Shown here: piece by piece, positions 27,456-35,939 of the stretch
How positions within the stretch are numbered: the stretch's first letter is position 1
Layout of the letters: every line of letters begins with the position of its first letter
From: Streptomyces sp. S.PB5
GTDB taxonomy: Bacteria; Actinomycetota; Actinomycetes; Streptomycetales; Streptomycetaceae
Reading direction: 5' to 3'
DNA: 64,000 bases
NCBI RefSeq assembly: GCF_030403745.1
Contig: NZ_JAQMWP010000013.1
Location: forward strand, 124,001-188,000
Notes under the pieces: generated by a model
Database searches by the model: none
The model's input: only the letters and a program-made list of their open reading frames with translations
Told to the model about the DNA's origin: nothing
Program-made: the position numbers and the translations under genes

Positions 27456-28393
27456 CGGACCCCGCCACACCTGCCTCGATAGTACGACCGGACACGCTGC
27501 CCGGCGGGAGACAGGTGACCCACCGCGAGGTGGCCGCCAACGGCGCCCGCTTCCACATCGCCGAGATGGGCGACGGGCCGCTGGTCCTGCTGCTGCACGG
27601 CTTCCCGCAGTTCTGGTGGACGTGGCGGCACCAGCTGCCCGCGCTCGCCGACGCCGGGTTCCGGGCCGCCGCCATGGACCTGCGCGGCGTCGGCGGCAGC
27701 GACCGCACCCCGCGCGGCTACGACCCCGCCAACCTCGCCCTCGACATCACCGGCGTGATCCGCTCCCTCGGCGAGCCGGACGCCGCGCTGGTCGGCCATG
27801 ACCTGGGCGGATACCTCGCCTGGACGGCGGCTGCGATGCGCCCGAAGCTGGTACGGCGGCTCGCGGTGGCCTCGATGCCGCATCCGCGGCGCTGGCGCTC
27901 GGCGATGCTCTCGGACGTCAAGCAGACGCGCGCCGGTTCCTACATCTGGGGGTTTCAGCGCCCCTGGATCCCGGAGCGGCAGCTCACCGCGGACGACGGC
28001 GCGCTGGTCGCCCGGCTGATCCGGGACTGGTCCGGGCCGGTGCTGCCGGAGGACGACACGGTGGAGACGTACCGCCGCGCGATGTGCATCCCGTCTACGG
28101 CACACTGCTCGATCGAGCCGTACCGCTGGATGGTGCGCTCGCTGGCCCGCCCGGACGGCATCCAGTTCAACCGGCGCATGAAGCGGCCGGTGCGGGTGCC
28201 GACGCTGCATCTGCACGGCTCGCTGGACCCGGTCATGCGGACCAGGAGTGCGGCGGGATCCGGGGAGTACGTCGAAGCGCCGTACCGCTGGCGGCTGTTC
28301 GACGGACTCGGGCACTTCCCCCACGAGGAAGACCCGGTCGCTTTCACGACAGAACTGGTCAATTGGCTGAAAGACCCCGAGCCCGATCGGTGA
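27452..28393 (+). CDS. Alpha/beta hydrolase, epoxide-hydrolase-like
   Basis: 313 residues. The oxyanion region is LLHGFPQFWWTWRHQLP. The nucleophile elbow is VGHDLGGYLAW with Asp, not Ser, as in epoxide hydrolases and dehalogenases. A downstream acid lies in HGSLDPVMR and the catalytic His in GLGHFPHEED. The substrate is unknown. Its start is coupled to the upstream holin-like gene by an ATGA overlap. Confidence 0.9.
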   Translation: MTDPATPASIVRPDTLPGGRQVTHREVAANGARFHIAEMGDGPLVLLLHGFPQFWWTWRHQLPALADAGFRAAAMDLRGVGGSDRTPRGYDPANLALDITGVIRSLGEPDAALVGHDLGGYLAWTAAAMRPKLVRRLAVASMPHPRRWRSAMLSDVKQTRAGSYIWGFQRPWIPERQLTADDGALVARLIRDWSGPVLPEDDTVETYRRAMCIPSTAHCSIEPYRWMVRSLARPDGIQFNRRMKRPVRVPTLHLHGSLDPVMRTRSAAGSGEYVEAPYRWRLFDGLGHFPHEEDPVAFTTELVNWLKDPEPDR

Positions 28394-28520
28394 CCGTCCG
28401 GACGCGCCCGGTATCCGGACCTGAACGCCTGTCCTACGAACAGCCAATTGCCCGGCGCATAGGCCAATTGGGGGCCCTGGGGGTGGTTATCGACCTTGGG
28501 GCAGGGGCACACGTCGGGGT

Positions 28521-28700
28521 ATGGGCTGGACGCACGACTACAGTGACGCAGCACGCACTCGCCGCTCGGGCCACGGTCTGAGCCCCCACCAAGGAGGGGC
28601 CCCGCAGATGCAGGGCACGGACCTCCGAGTGGGCATTCCGCGCATCCTGCGCCGCCGGGCCCGCTGGGTCTCGGTGCGCCTGCGTCATCCTCGAGGCTGA
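28521..28700 (+). CDS. Possible small basic protein
   Basis: An ATG at 28521 opens a 59-codon frame. An internal in-frame ATG at 28608 has a strong AAGGAGG 10-15 nt upstream and would give a 30-residue peptide rich in Arg (RILRRRARWVSVRLRHPRG). The ribosome binding site before 28608 is as good as any in the window. No family is recognised. It lies in the 347-bp gap between two convergent genes. Coding status is uncertain. Confidence 0.35.
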   Translation: MGWTHDYSDAARTRRSGHGLSPHQGGAPQMQGTDLRVGIPRILRRRARWVSVRLRHPRG

Positions 28701-28740
28701 CGCGCCTTCCTCTTAAGAACCCTTTTTTTGCGAGCGGGCC

Positions 28741-29940
28741 TCACAGCGCGCAGCTGTCGCTGTCCACCTGCTGGTTCGCGGTGCGCCCCTTGACGATGTC
28801 CTCCTGGATCTCGTCCACGGTCAGCGCGTACCCGGTGTCGGCGTCGTCGAGCGACTTCGCGAACACGACGCCGTAGACCTCGCCTTCGGGCGTGAGCAGC
28901 GGGCCGCCGGAGTTGCCCTGTCGGACGGTCGTGAAGAGGGAGTACACATCGCGGTGCACGGTGCCGCGGTGGTAGATGTCCGGACCGTTGGCCGGGATGC
29001 GGCTGCGCACGCGCGCGGCCCGGACGTCGTACGCGCCGTTCTCCGGGAAGCCCGCGACGATCGCGTCGTCGCCGCTCTTGGCGTCCGTGGACGTGAACTC
29101 GAGGGCGGGTGCCCTCAGGTCGGGCACGTCCAGTACGGCGATGTCGCGCTCCCAGTCGTAGAGGACGACCGTCGCGTCGTACTTCTTGCCCTCGCCGCCG
29201 ATCTGGACGGTGGGCTCGTCGACGCCGCCGACGACATGCGCGTTGGTCATGACGCGGCGCTCGCCGAAGACGAAGCCGGTGCCTTCGAGGACCTTGCCGC
29301 AACTCTGGGCGGTGCCCATGACCTTGACGATGGACGCCTTCGCGCGGGTGGCGACCGGGCTGCTCGCGAGCGCCGGGTCGGGCGGCTTGACCTCGTTGAT
29401 CGGCTCGTTGGAGAACGGACTGAAGACCTGCGGGAAGCCGTTCTGCGCGAGGACCGAGGAGAAGTCCGCGAACCAGGTGTCGGCCTGGTCGGGCAGGGCC
29501 CGTGAAACCCCCAGCAGCACCTTGGAGTTGCGGACCTCCTTGCCCAGCGTGGGCAGAGTGGTGCCGGCGAGGGCGGAGCCGATCAGCCACGCCACGAGAA
29601 GCATCGCGACGACGTTGACGAGGGCGCCGCCGGTGGCGTCCAGGGCGCGGGCCGGGGACCAGGTGATGTAGCGGCGCAGCTTGTTGCCGAGATGCGTGGT
29701 CAGGGCCTGGCCGACGGAGGCGCAGACGATGACGACGACGACCGCGACAACGGCGGCGGTCGTGCTGACCTCGGAGTTGTCGGTCAGGGCGTCCCAGATG
29801 ACCGGCAGCAGGTATACGGCGACCAGGCCGCCGCCCATGAAGCCGATCACCGACAGGATGCCGACGACGAAGCCCTGGCGGTAGCCGACGATCGCGAACC
29901 ACACGGCGGCGACCAGCAACAGGATGTCCAGCACGTTCAC
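28741..29940 (-). CDS. MarP-like membrane serine protease (CvpA + trypsin domains)
   Basis: 399 residues from GTG 29940 (VNVLDILLLVAAVWF); an ATG at 29970 is also in frame. The N-terminal ~160 residues form four membrane helices of the CvpA/colicin V production family. The C-terminal trypsin-like domain faces outside, with His in TNAHVVGG, Asp in WERDIAVLDVPDL and Ser in VRQGNSGGPLL. Two Cys (AQSCGKV and the last CAL) could form the disulfide known in mycobacterial MarP, which protects cells from acid and oxidative stress. It is preceded by a NUDIX gene on the same strand with about 50 nt between. Confidence 0.92.
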   Translation of the reverse strand: MNVLDILLLVAAVWFAIVGYRQGFVVGILSVIGFMGGGLVAVYLLPVIWDALTDNSEVSTTAAVVAVVVVIVCASVGQALTTHLGNKLRRYITWSPARALDATGGALVNVVAMLLVAWLIGSALAGTTLPTLGKEVRNSKVLLGVSRALPDQADTWFADFSSVLAQNGFPQVFSPFSNEPINEVKPPDPALASSPVATRAKASIVKVMGTAQSCGKVLEGTGFVFGERRVMTNAHVVGGVDEPTVQIGGEGKKYDATVVLYDWERDIAVLDVPDLRAPALEFTSTDAKSGDDAIVAGFPENGAYDVRAARVRSRIPANGPDIYHRGTVHRDVYSLFTTVRQGNSGGPLLTPEGEVYGVVFAKSLDDADTGYALTVDEIQEDIVKGRTANQQVDSDSCAL

Positions 29941-29988
29941 CGGTTCAGGCCTCGCCTCATCACACGACACAACACGTCGGACACCCTG

Positions 29989-30678
29989 TCATGACCGCCA
30001 GTCGAGTGGGACCTGCCTGTCCCGGTCCCAGGGGTGCTCCCAGCCCGAGTAGTGCAGCAGTCGGTCGATGATTCCGGCCGTGAAACCCCAGACCAGGGCC
30101 GATTCGACCAGGAATGCCGGGCCTCGGTGGCCGCTGGGGTGGACGGTTGTGGCCCGGTTGTCGGGATTCGTGAGATCCGACACGGGCACGGTGAAGACGC
30201 GGGCGGTCTCGTTGGGATCGACGACACCGACGGGCGTCGGCTCGCGCCACCAGCCGAGGACCGGGGTGACGACGAACCCGCTGACCGGGATGTACAGCTT
30301 GGGCAGCACCCCGAAGAGCTGTACGCCCGCCGGATCCAGCCCGGTCTCCTCCTCGGCCTCACGGAGAGCGGCCCTGAGCGGGCCGTCGGCCTTCGGGTCA
30401 CCGTCCTCGGGGTCGAGAGCACCGCCGGGGAACGAGGGCTGCCCGGCATGCGACCTCAGCGAACTCGCCCGCTCCATGAGCAGCAGCTCGGGGCCGCGCT
30501 CGCCCTCCCCGAAGAGGACGAGTACGGCCGACTGCCGCCCCGCCCCGTTCGCCGGCGGCAGGAACCGGCTCAGCTGCAACGGCTCCACCGTCTCCACGGC
30601 ATGCACCACCGGGTCCAGCCACTCCGGCAGACCCTCCTTGCTGAGCGTCACGTCCTGAGCCTTGCTCGCGCGCGTCAT
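29989..30678 (-). CDS. NUDIX hydrolase, CoA-pyrophosphatase-like
   Basis: 229 residues from ATG 30678, with GGGGGTGG upstream. The NUDIX box is GGALDPEDGD...ALREAEEETGL, with an insertion between Gly and the REAEEE core as in NudL/CoA-diphosphatase types. It likely hydrolyses a nucleoside diphosphate linked to another group; CoA derivatives are the best guess. The same frame stays open upstream into a low-complexity repeat to 31134, but that part reads as RPAL-type repeats and is not included. Confidence 0.88.
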   Translation of the reverse strand: MTRASKAQDVTLSKEGLPEWLDPVVHAVETVEPLQLSRFLPPANGAGRQSAVLVLFGEGERGPELLLMERASSLRSHAGQPSFPGGALDPEDGDPKADGPLRAALREAEEETGLDPAGVQLFGVLPKLYIPVSGFVVTPVLGWWREPTPVGVVDPNETARVFTVPVSDLTNPDNRATTVHPSGHRGPAFLVESALVWGFTAGIIDRLLHYSGWEHPWDRDRQVPLDWRS

Positions 30679-30731
30679 CGCCACCCCCGTCCTTCCGAGT
30701 CCAACGCCTGGCCGGACCGAGATCGTTCCTG

Positions 30732-31269
30732 AAGCAACGCCGGAGGGTTCGCCGACCGGGCTGGGGCGGGGGTGGGGATGGGGGGAGCCGAGGGCTGGGC
30801 GGGGGTTGAGGGCTGGGCGACCGAGGGCCGGGCGAGGGTCGAGAGCTGTGCGGCCGGGAGCCCAGCGGGGGGCGAGAGCAGGGCGCGGGCCGGGAGCACA
30901 GCGGGGGTCGAGAGCAGGGCGCGGGTCGGGAGCTGGGCGGCCGAGGGCCAAGCGAGGGTTGAGGGCTGGGCGAGGGCCGCGGATCGGGGAGAGACCGCTG
31001 CCCGGACGCACCCCGGAGCCACTGTCCGCACGCAGCCCGGCGCCACAGTGCCCACGCCGCCGGCCGTCGCCGCCCGCTCCCGGACCATGCCGCCGACCGC
31101 CCGGACGCACTCCGGCACCACGGTCCGCAAGCACCCCGACACCGACACCGGCACCCGCACCCGCACCCGCACCCGCACCCGGCCGACGTCGCCAGCCATC
31201 CGGCCGATCCCCCCGACCCCGATCCGCAGCCCCGTCCGTCCCCGCACCGGGAGCGCGCCCCAGCTGCCG
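30732..31269. repeat. Low-complexity intergenic repeat region A
   Basis: About 540 bp between the NUDIX gene and nth. From 30779 to 30985 the plus strand is a series of degenerate G-rich units built on gggctgggcg / gccgagggcc / gggtcgagagc, roughly 15-24 nt each. From 31149 to 31182 there is a hexamer run (cacccg, about five copies). No promoter or gene is evident beyond what nth and the NUDIX gene would need. The repeats keep several frames open, so the long frames here are not evidence of coding. Confidence 0.7.
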
Positions 31270-31273
31270 CTCC

Positions 31274-32293
31274 TCATCCGGCCCCCAGCGGCGGCGCCGC
31301 CTTGCCGCCCGCGTCCAGATACGCCTGCGGAGGGTTCAGACGCTGGCCCGGGAAGCCGCCCTTCTCGTACTTCAGGAGCTTCGTCGCCTTCTCCGGGTCG
31401 GTCTCGCCCTCGCCGTAGGCCGGGCAGAGCGGGGCGATGGGGCAGGCGCCACAGGCCGGCTTGCGGGCGTGGCAGATGCGGCGGCCGTGCCAGATGACGT
31501 GGTGGGAGAGATCGGTCCAGTCGCTCTTGGGGAAGAGCGCGCCGATCGCGGCCTCGATCTTGTCGGGGTCCGTCTCCGCGGTCCACTGCCAGCGGCGTAC
31601 GAGGCGCTGGAAGTGGGTGTCGACGGTGATGCCGGGGCGCCCGAAGGCGTTGCCGAGGACGACGAACGCCGTCTTGCGGCCCACACCGGGCAGCTTGACC
31701 AGGTCCTCAAGGCGGCCCGGGACCTCGCCGCCGAACTGCTCGACCAGCGCCTTCGACAGCCCTATGACCGACTTGGTCTTGGCCCGGAAGAAGCCGGTCG
31801 GGCGGAGGATCTCCTCGACCTCCTCGGGGTTGGCGGCGGCCAGGTCCTCGGGGGTCGGGTACTTGGCGAAGAGCCCTGGGGTCGTCTGATTCACCCTCAG
31901 GTCGGTGGTCTGGGCGGAGAGGACCGTGGCGACGACGAGCTGGAAGGGGTTCTCGAAGTCCAACTCGGGGTGGGCGTACGGATACACCTCCGCGAGTTCG
32001 CGGTTGATCCGGCGGGCGCGGCGGACGAGGGCGGTGGGCGACTCGGCCTTCACGGGCTTGACGGCCACCTTCTTCGCCGGAGCGGCGGCCTTCTTGACCG
32101 GGACCTTCTTCACCGGGGCCTTCTTCGCGGGCGCCTTCTTGGCCGCGGCCTTCTTCACGACCTCAGGCGCCCCTTTTGCTGCTTTTGCCGTTTTCTTTCC
32201 GCCACCGGAGACCTGTTCGCCCACAGCGGAATCCCGACGTACAACCACCCGCCCAGCCCCCTTGGCCTGTGCTCTCACCGGCGATTTGGACAC
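31274..32293 (-). CDS. nth: Endonuclease III with Lys/Ala/Pro-rich N-terminal tail
   Basis: 339 residues. Residues 1-85 are a basic histone-H1-like extension ([20 protein letters not shown]). The catalytic domain follows: helix-hairpin-helix [14 protein letters not shown] with the catalytic Lys, catalytic Asp in VDTHFQRL, and a 4Fe-4S cluster loop with four Cys spaced C-x6-C-x2-C-x5-C. It removes oxidised pyrimidines and nicks the abasic site in base excision repair. The tail may help DNA binding, as in other actinobacterial DNA proteins. It is divergent from crp. Confidence 0.95.
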   Translation of the reverse strand: MSKSPVRAQAKGAGRVVVRRDSAVGEQVSGGGKKTAKAAKGAPEVVKKAAAKKAPAKKAPVKKVPVKKAAAPAKKVAVKPVKAESPTALVRRARRINRELAEVYPYAHPELDFENPFQLVVATVLSAQTTDLRVNQTTPGLFAKYPTPEDLAAANPEEVEEILRPTGFFRAKTKSVIGLSKALVEQFGGEVPGRLEDLVKLPGVGRKTAFVVLGNAFGRPGITVDTHFQRLVRRWQWTAETDPDKIEAAIGALFPKSDWTDLSHHVIWHGRRICHARKPACGACPIAPLCPAYGEGETDPEKATKLLKYEKGGFPGQRLNPPQAYLDAGGKAAPPLGAG

Positions 32294-32395
32294 CCGGCCA
32301 GCCTAAAGCCCGACACCGACAATCGCCCCGGACCCGGGAGATCGGCCCCCGATTGGACCCCTGCCGCTTACCTCGGGACACGTGTGCGGCATCCT

Positions 32396-32409
32396 TGTGA
32401 CAGATCACA
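32396..32409. promoter_or_regulatory. Candidate Crp binding site upstream of crp
   Basis: TGTGACAGATCACA has perfect outer arms TGTGA/TCACA and fits the GTG-N6-CAC consensus reported for Streptomyces Crp (GTG 32397-32399, CAC 32406-32408). It lies about 92 bp before the crp start and in the shared region with divergent nth. This suggests autoregulation, and is an inference. Confidence 0.6.
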
Positions 32410-32500
32410 CTGTTTGGACCGTCCGGCAAAATGGGGAACACGGTCCCCTGGTACCAAGGGGGAGCAAGATCCCCTGAGCAGGTCGACAAGGAGAGAACTC

Positions 32501-33175
32501 GTGGACGACGTTCTGCGGCGCAACCCGCTCTTCGCGGCACTCGACGACGAGCAGTCCGCGGAACTGCGCGCCTCCATGAGTGAGGTGACCCTCGCCCGTG
32601 GCGACTCCCTGTTCCACGAGGGCGACCCGGGCGACCGGCTCTACGTCGTCACCGAGGGCAAGGTCAAGCTCCACCGCACCTCCCCCGACGGCCGCGAGAA
32701 CATGCTCGCCGTCGTCGGCCCCGGCGAGCTGATCGGTGAGCTGTCCCTCTTCGACCCGGGCCCGCGCACGGCGACCGCCACCGCGCTGACCGAGGTCAAG
32801 CTGCTCGGCCTCGGCCACGGCGACCTCCAGCCCTGGCTGAACGTCCGCCCGGAGGTCGCCACCGCCCTCCTGCGCGCCGTCGCCCGCCGGTTGCGCAAGA
32901 CCAACGACCAGATGTCCGACCTGGTCTTCTCCGACGTCCCGGGCCGTGTCGCGCGCGCCCTGCTCGACCTCTCCCGCCGCTTCGGCGTGCAGTCCGAGGA
33001 AGGCATCCACGTCGTCCACGACCTCACGCAGGAAGAGCTCGCCCAACTGGTCGGCGCCTCCCGCGAGACGGTCAACAAGGCCCTCGCCGACTTCGCCCAG
33101 CGCGGCTGGCTCCGCCTGGAGGCGCGTGCGGTGATCCTGCTGGACGTCGAGCGCCTGGCGAAGCGTTCGCGGTGA
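32501..33175 (+). CDS. crp: Crp/Fnr-family transcriptional regulator Crp
   Basis: 224 residues from GTG 32501, preceded by AAGGAGAGA. The N-terminal cyclic-nucleotide-binding barrel has the phosphate-binding cassette IGELSLFDPGPRTATATA. The C-terminal helix-turn-helix is LTQEELAQLVGASRETVNKAL. It matches S. coelicolor Crp (SCO3571, 224 aa), a cAMP-responsive regulator of spore germination, development and antibiotic production. The preceding open frame is a run-in through intergenic DNA and is not part of the gene. Confidence 0.95.
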   Translation: MDDVLRRNPLFAALDDEQSAELRASMSEVTLARGDSLFHEGDPGDRLYVVTEGKVKLHRTSPDGRENMLAVVGPGELIGELSLFDPGPRTATATALTEVKLLGLGHGDLQPWLNVRPEVATALLRAVARRLRKTNDQMSDLVFSDVPGRVARALLDLSRRFGVQSEEGIHVVHDLTQEELAQLVGASRETVNKALADFAQRGWLRLEARAVILLDVERLAKRSR

Positions 33176-33235
33176 CCGTTCCGGGGGCTGCCGTCCCCGG
33201 TCCCCCGCCCCCGGTCCCCCGCTTTCGGCCTAAGC

Positions 33236-33264
33236 GGCCTCGTCCTCAAACGCCGGACGGGCTG
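33236..33264. repeat. Streptomyces-type interspersed intergenic sequence
   Basis: The stretch cctcgtcctcaaacgccgga followed by cgggctg closely resembles a short sequence that I recall occurring many times between genes in Streptomyces genomes. There is one copy in this window. Its function is unknown. Confidence 0.4.
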
Positions 33265-33277
33265 CTGTAGTTAACCC

Positions 33278-34159
33278 ATGTCTCAAAATGTGCCCTCCAG
33301 AGGTCTCGACCCGCAGGGCTACATCGAGCGTGAGGGCTCCCTCGCGCGCGTGCCGCACGCCTTCCGTCCCGTCGTCGCCGTGGCACGGGACCGGCTGCTG
33401 GACGTGTTCGGGGCACGGCTGCACAGCGCGTACCTCTACGGCTCGATTCCACGCGGCACCGCGCGCGTGGGACACAGCGACCTCGATCTCCTCGTCGCAC
33501 TGCACGAGGAGCCGACGGAGTCGGACCGGGAGGCAGCGCGGGCGCTCGACACCCAGCTGGACAAGGAGTTCCCGGAGATCGACGGGGCCGGGACGCTGCT
33601 GTACGGCCGCGCACGGCTCCTGAGCGAGCCGGAGACGTACGACCTCGGCTGGTTCGTGGCCTGTCTGTGCACCCCGCTCCTCGGCGACGACCTCGCGGAG
33701 TACCTCCCGCGCTACCGCCCCGACGCGCACCTCGCGCGCGAGACCAACGGCGACCTCGCCCTGCTGCTGCCGCGCTGGCGCGAGCGGATCGCGGCGGCCG
33801 GCGACTCCGAGGAGGCCCTGCGGTCCCTCGTGCGTGCCACGTCCCGCCGTCTCGTCCGCACCGGCTTCACCCTCGTCATGCCCCGCTGGAACGGCTGGAC
33901 GAGCGATCTGACGGAGATGGCGGAGACGTTCGGCGCGTACTACCCCGAGCGGGCCGAGCAGATGCGGGCGGCGGCGGTGCGCGGGGCCGAGCCGAGGGGG
34001 GACCGACTTGGCGGGGACGGACCGGGCGGGGAGGGTCCGAGCGACGGCAGTCCGAAGGGTGACCGGGATGTGCTCATGTCGTACGTCGACGATCTCGGGC
34101 CATGGCTGGCGGAGGAGTACGCGCGCGTGCACGGGGTGAAGGCGCCGCGGCCGGAGTAG
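33278..34159 (+). CDS. Nucleotidyltransferase-domain protein
   Basis: 293 residues. The minimal nucleotidyltransferase signature is YLYGSIPRGTARVGHSDLDLLV, giving GSxxRG and the metal-binding DxD pair. The C-terminal half is helical and ends in a Gly/Asp/Pro-rich linker and a conserved-looking tail (DVLMSYVDDLGPWLAEEYARVHG). This resembles kanamycin-nucleotidyltransferase-like folds; the substrate could be a small molecule, protein or RNA. It follows crp but has its own upstream spacer. Confidence 0.85.
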   Translation: MSQNVPSRGLDPQGYIEREGSLARVPHAFRPVVAVARDRLLDVFGARLHSAYLYGSIPRGTARVGHSDLDLLVALHEEPTESDREAARALDTQLDKEFPEIDGAGTLLYGRARLLSEPETYDLGWFVACLCTPLLGDDLAEYLPRYRPDAHLARETNGDLALLLPRWRERIAAAGDSEEALRSLVRATSRRLVRTGFTLVMPRWNGWTSDLTEMAETFGAYYPERAEQMRAAAVRGAEPRGDRLGGDGPGGEGPSDGSPKGDRDVLMSYVDDLGPWLAEEYARVHGVKAPRPE

Positions 34160-34197
34160 CCGTACGCGGCCCGCGCCCGTGGACAGCCGGCCCTGGC

Positions 34198-35028
34198 TCA
34201 GATCAGTCCGTGCTCCTCCAGATACTCCAGCTGCGCCCGGACCGACAGCTCGGCCGCCGGCCACAGCGACCGGTCCACATCCGCGTACACATGGGCCACG
34301 ATCTCGCCCGGCGTCCGGTAGCCGTCCTCGACCGCCGTCTCCACCTGGGCGAGCCGATGGGCGCGGTGGGCGAGATAGAACTCCACCGCCCCCTGGGCGT
34401 CCTCAAGGACCGGCCCGTGGCCCGGGAGGACCGTGTGGACGCCGTCGTCGACCGTGAGGGACCTCAGGCGCCGCAGGGAGTCCAGATAGTCGCCCAGGCG
34501 GCCGTCCGGGTGCGCCACGACCGTCGTACCGCGGCCGAGGATCGTGTCGCCCGTCAGGACCGCCTGATCGGCCGGGAGGTGGAAGCACAGGGAGTCCGAG
34601 GTATGCCCGGGCGTCGGTACGACGATCAGCTCAAGGCCGCCGACCCTGACCACGTGCCCGGCGGCAAGACCCTCGTCGCCCAGCCGCAGCGCCGGGTCCA
34701 GCGCCCGCACCCTCGTACCGGTCAGCTCCGCGAAGCGGACGGCGCCCTCGGCGTGGTCCGGGTGACCGTGCGTCAGCAGAGTGAGGGCGATGCGCTTGCC
34801 GGCCTTCTCGGCGGTGTCGAGGACGTTCTGCAGATGCCCCTCGTCCAGCGGTCCCGGGTCGACCACCACGGCCAGTTCGGAGTCGGGTTCGGCGAGGATC
34901 CAGGTGTTGGTGCCGTCCAGGGTCATGGCGGACGCGTTGGGCGCGAGGACGTTGACCGCGCGCGGGGTGGCGGGGCCCGAGAGCACCCCGCCCCTCGGCT
35001 GGCCGGGAAGGGCTGCGGCGTCGGTCAT
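34198..35028 (-). CDS. MBL-fold metallo-hydrolase
   Basis: 276 residues from ATG 35028, with AAGGAG 8-9 nt upstream. The metal-binding motif is LLTHGHPDHAEG, with further ligands in PTPGHTSDS, LTGDTILG and LPGHGPVLED. The C-terminal region is the winged-helix-like end typical of the LACTB2-type branch of MBL hydrolases. These act on thioesters or RNA, so the substrate is open. It is 34 bp downstream of a NUDIX gene on the same strand, probably an operon. Confidence 0.9.
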   Translation of the reverse strand: MTDAAALPGQPRGGVLSGPATPRAVNVLAPNASAMTLDGTNTWILAEPDSELAVVVDPGPLDEGHLQNVLDTAEKAGKRIALTLLTHGHPDHAEGAVRFAELTGTRVRALDPALRLGDEGLAAGHVVRVGGLELIVVPTPGHTSDSLCFHLPADQAVLTGDTILGRGTTVVAHPDGRLGDYLDSLRRLRSLTVDDGVHTVLPGHGPVLEDAQGAVEFYLAHRAHRLAQVETAVEDGYRTPGEIVAHVYADVDRSLWPAAELSVRAQLEYLEEHGLI

Positions 35029-35062
35029 ACGAGGGCTCCTTCTGGCGGCGTCGACCGCGCCG

Positions 35063-35926
35063 TCATGCCGTGGCTCCACCGGTCGGGATGTGCTTCGTGA
35101 ACTCGTCGTGCCCCGGCCAGGACAGCACGATCTCGTCGCCGTCCAGGCGGGCCCGAGCGAGGACCGGGGTCAGGTCGCGGCCGGGGGCGGCGGCCAGGGC
35201 GTCGGCGGCCGTGTCGTACGGCGTCAGCTGGCGCAGGGTCGCGATCGTGGGCGGCATCATCAGCAGCTCGCCCTTGTCGTACGACGACGCCGCGTCCTCC
35301 GGCCGGATCCACACCGTCCGGTCCGCCTCCGTGGAGGCGTTGCGGGTGCGCTGCCCGGCCGGGAGTGCGGCCACGAAGAACCAGGTGTCGTAGCGTCGGG
35401 ACTCGAACTCTGGGGTGATCCAGCGGGTCCAGGCGCCCAGCAGGTCCGAGCGCAGGACCAGGCCGCGGCGCTCCAGGAACTCGGCGAAGGACAGGTCCCG
35501 GGCGACCAGGGCCTCGCGATCCGTCTCCCAGTCCGCGCCCGTGGTGTCGCCGACGACCGAGTCCGGGGCCGGACCGGCGAGCAGGACGCCCGCCTCCTCG
35601 TACGTCTCGCGTACGGCCGCGCAGACGATCGCCTGGGCCTCCGCCTCGTCGACACCGAGCCGCTTCGCCCACCACGCGCGCGTGGGGCCCGCCCAGCGGA
35701 TCTGGTGGTCGTCGTCGCGGGGGTCCACACCGCCGCCCGGATACGCGTACGCGCCTCCGGCGAAGGCCATGGAGGCGCGTCTGCGCAGCATGTGCACGAA
35801 GGGGCCGGCGTCGGTGTCCTTCAGGAGCATCACGGTCGCCGCGCGCTTGGGGACGACCGGGGTGAGCGTGCCCTCGGCGAGCGCACGGATGCGTTCCGGC
35901 CAGTCCTGCGGAAACCACTTCGCCAT
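35063..35926 (-). CDS. NUDIX hydrolase, NUDT19-like
   Basis: 287 residues. The NUDIX motif is split: AYPGGGVDPRDDD, then about 30 residues, then AAVRETYEEAGVLL. That insertion is typical of NUDT19/CoA-diphosphatase-like proteins. C-terminal residues include LLMMPPTIATLRQL. It is followed at short distance by the MBL hydrolase. Confidence 0.87.
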   Translation of the reverse strand: MAKWFPQDWPERIRALAEGTLTPVVPKRAATVMLLKDTDAGPFVHMLRRRASMAFAGGAYAYPGGGVDPRDDDHQIRWAGPTRAWWAKRLGVDEAEAQAIVCAAVRETYEEAGVLLAGPAPDSVVGDTTGADWETDREALVARDLSFAEFLERRGLVLRSDLLGAWTRWITPEFESRRYDTWFFVAALPAGQRTRNASTEADRTVWIRPEDAASSYDKGELLMMPPTIATLRQLTPYDTAADALAAAPGRDLTPVLARARLDGDEIVLSWPGHDEFTKHIPTGGATA

Positions 35927-35939
35927 GGGCGGAGGCTAT

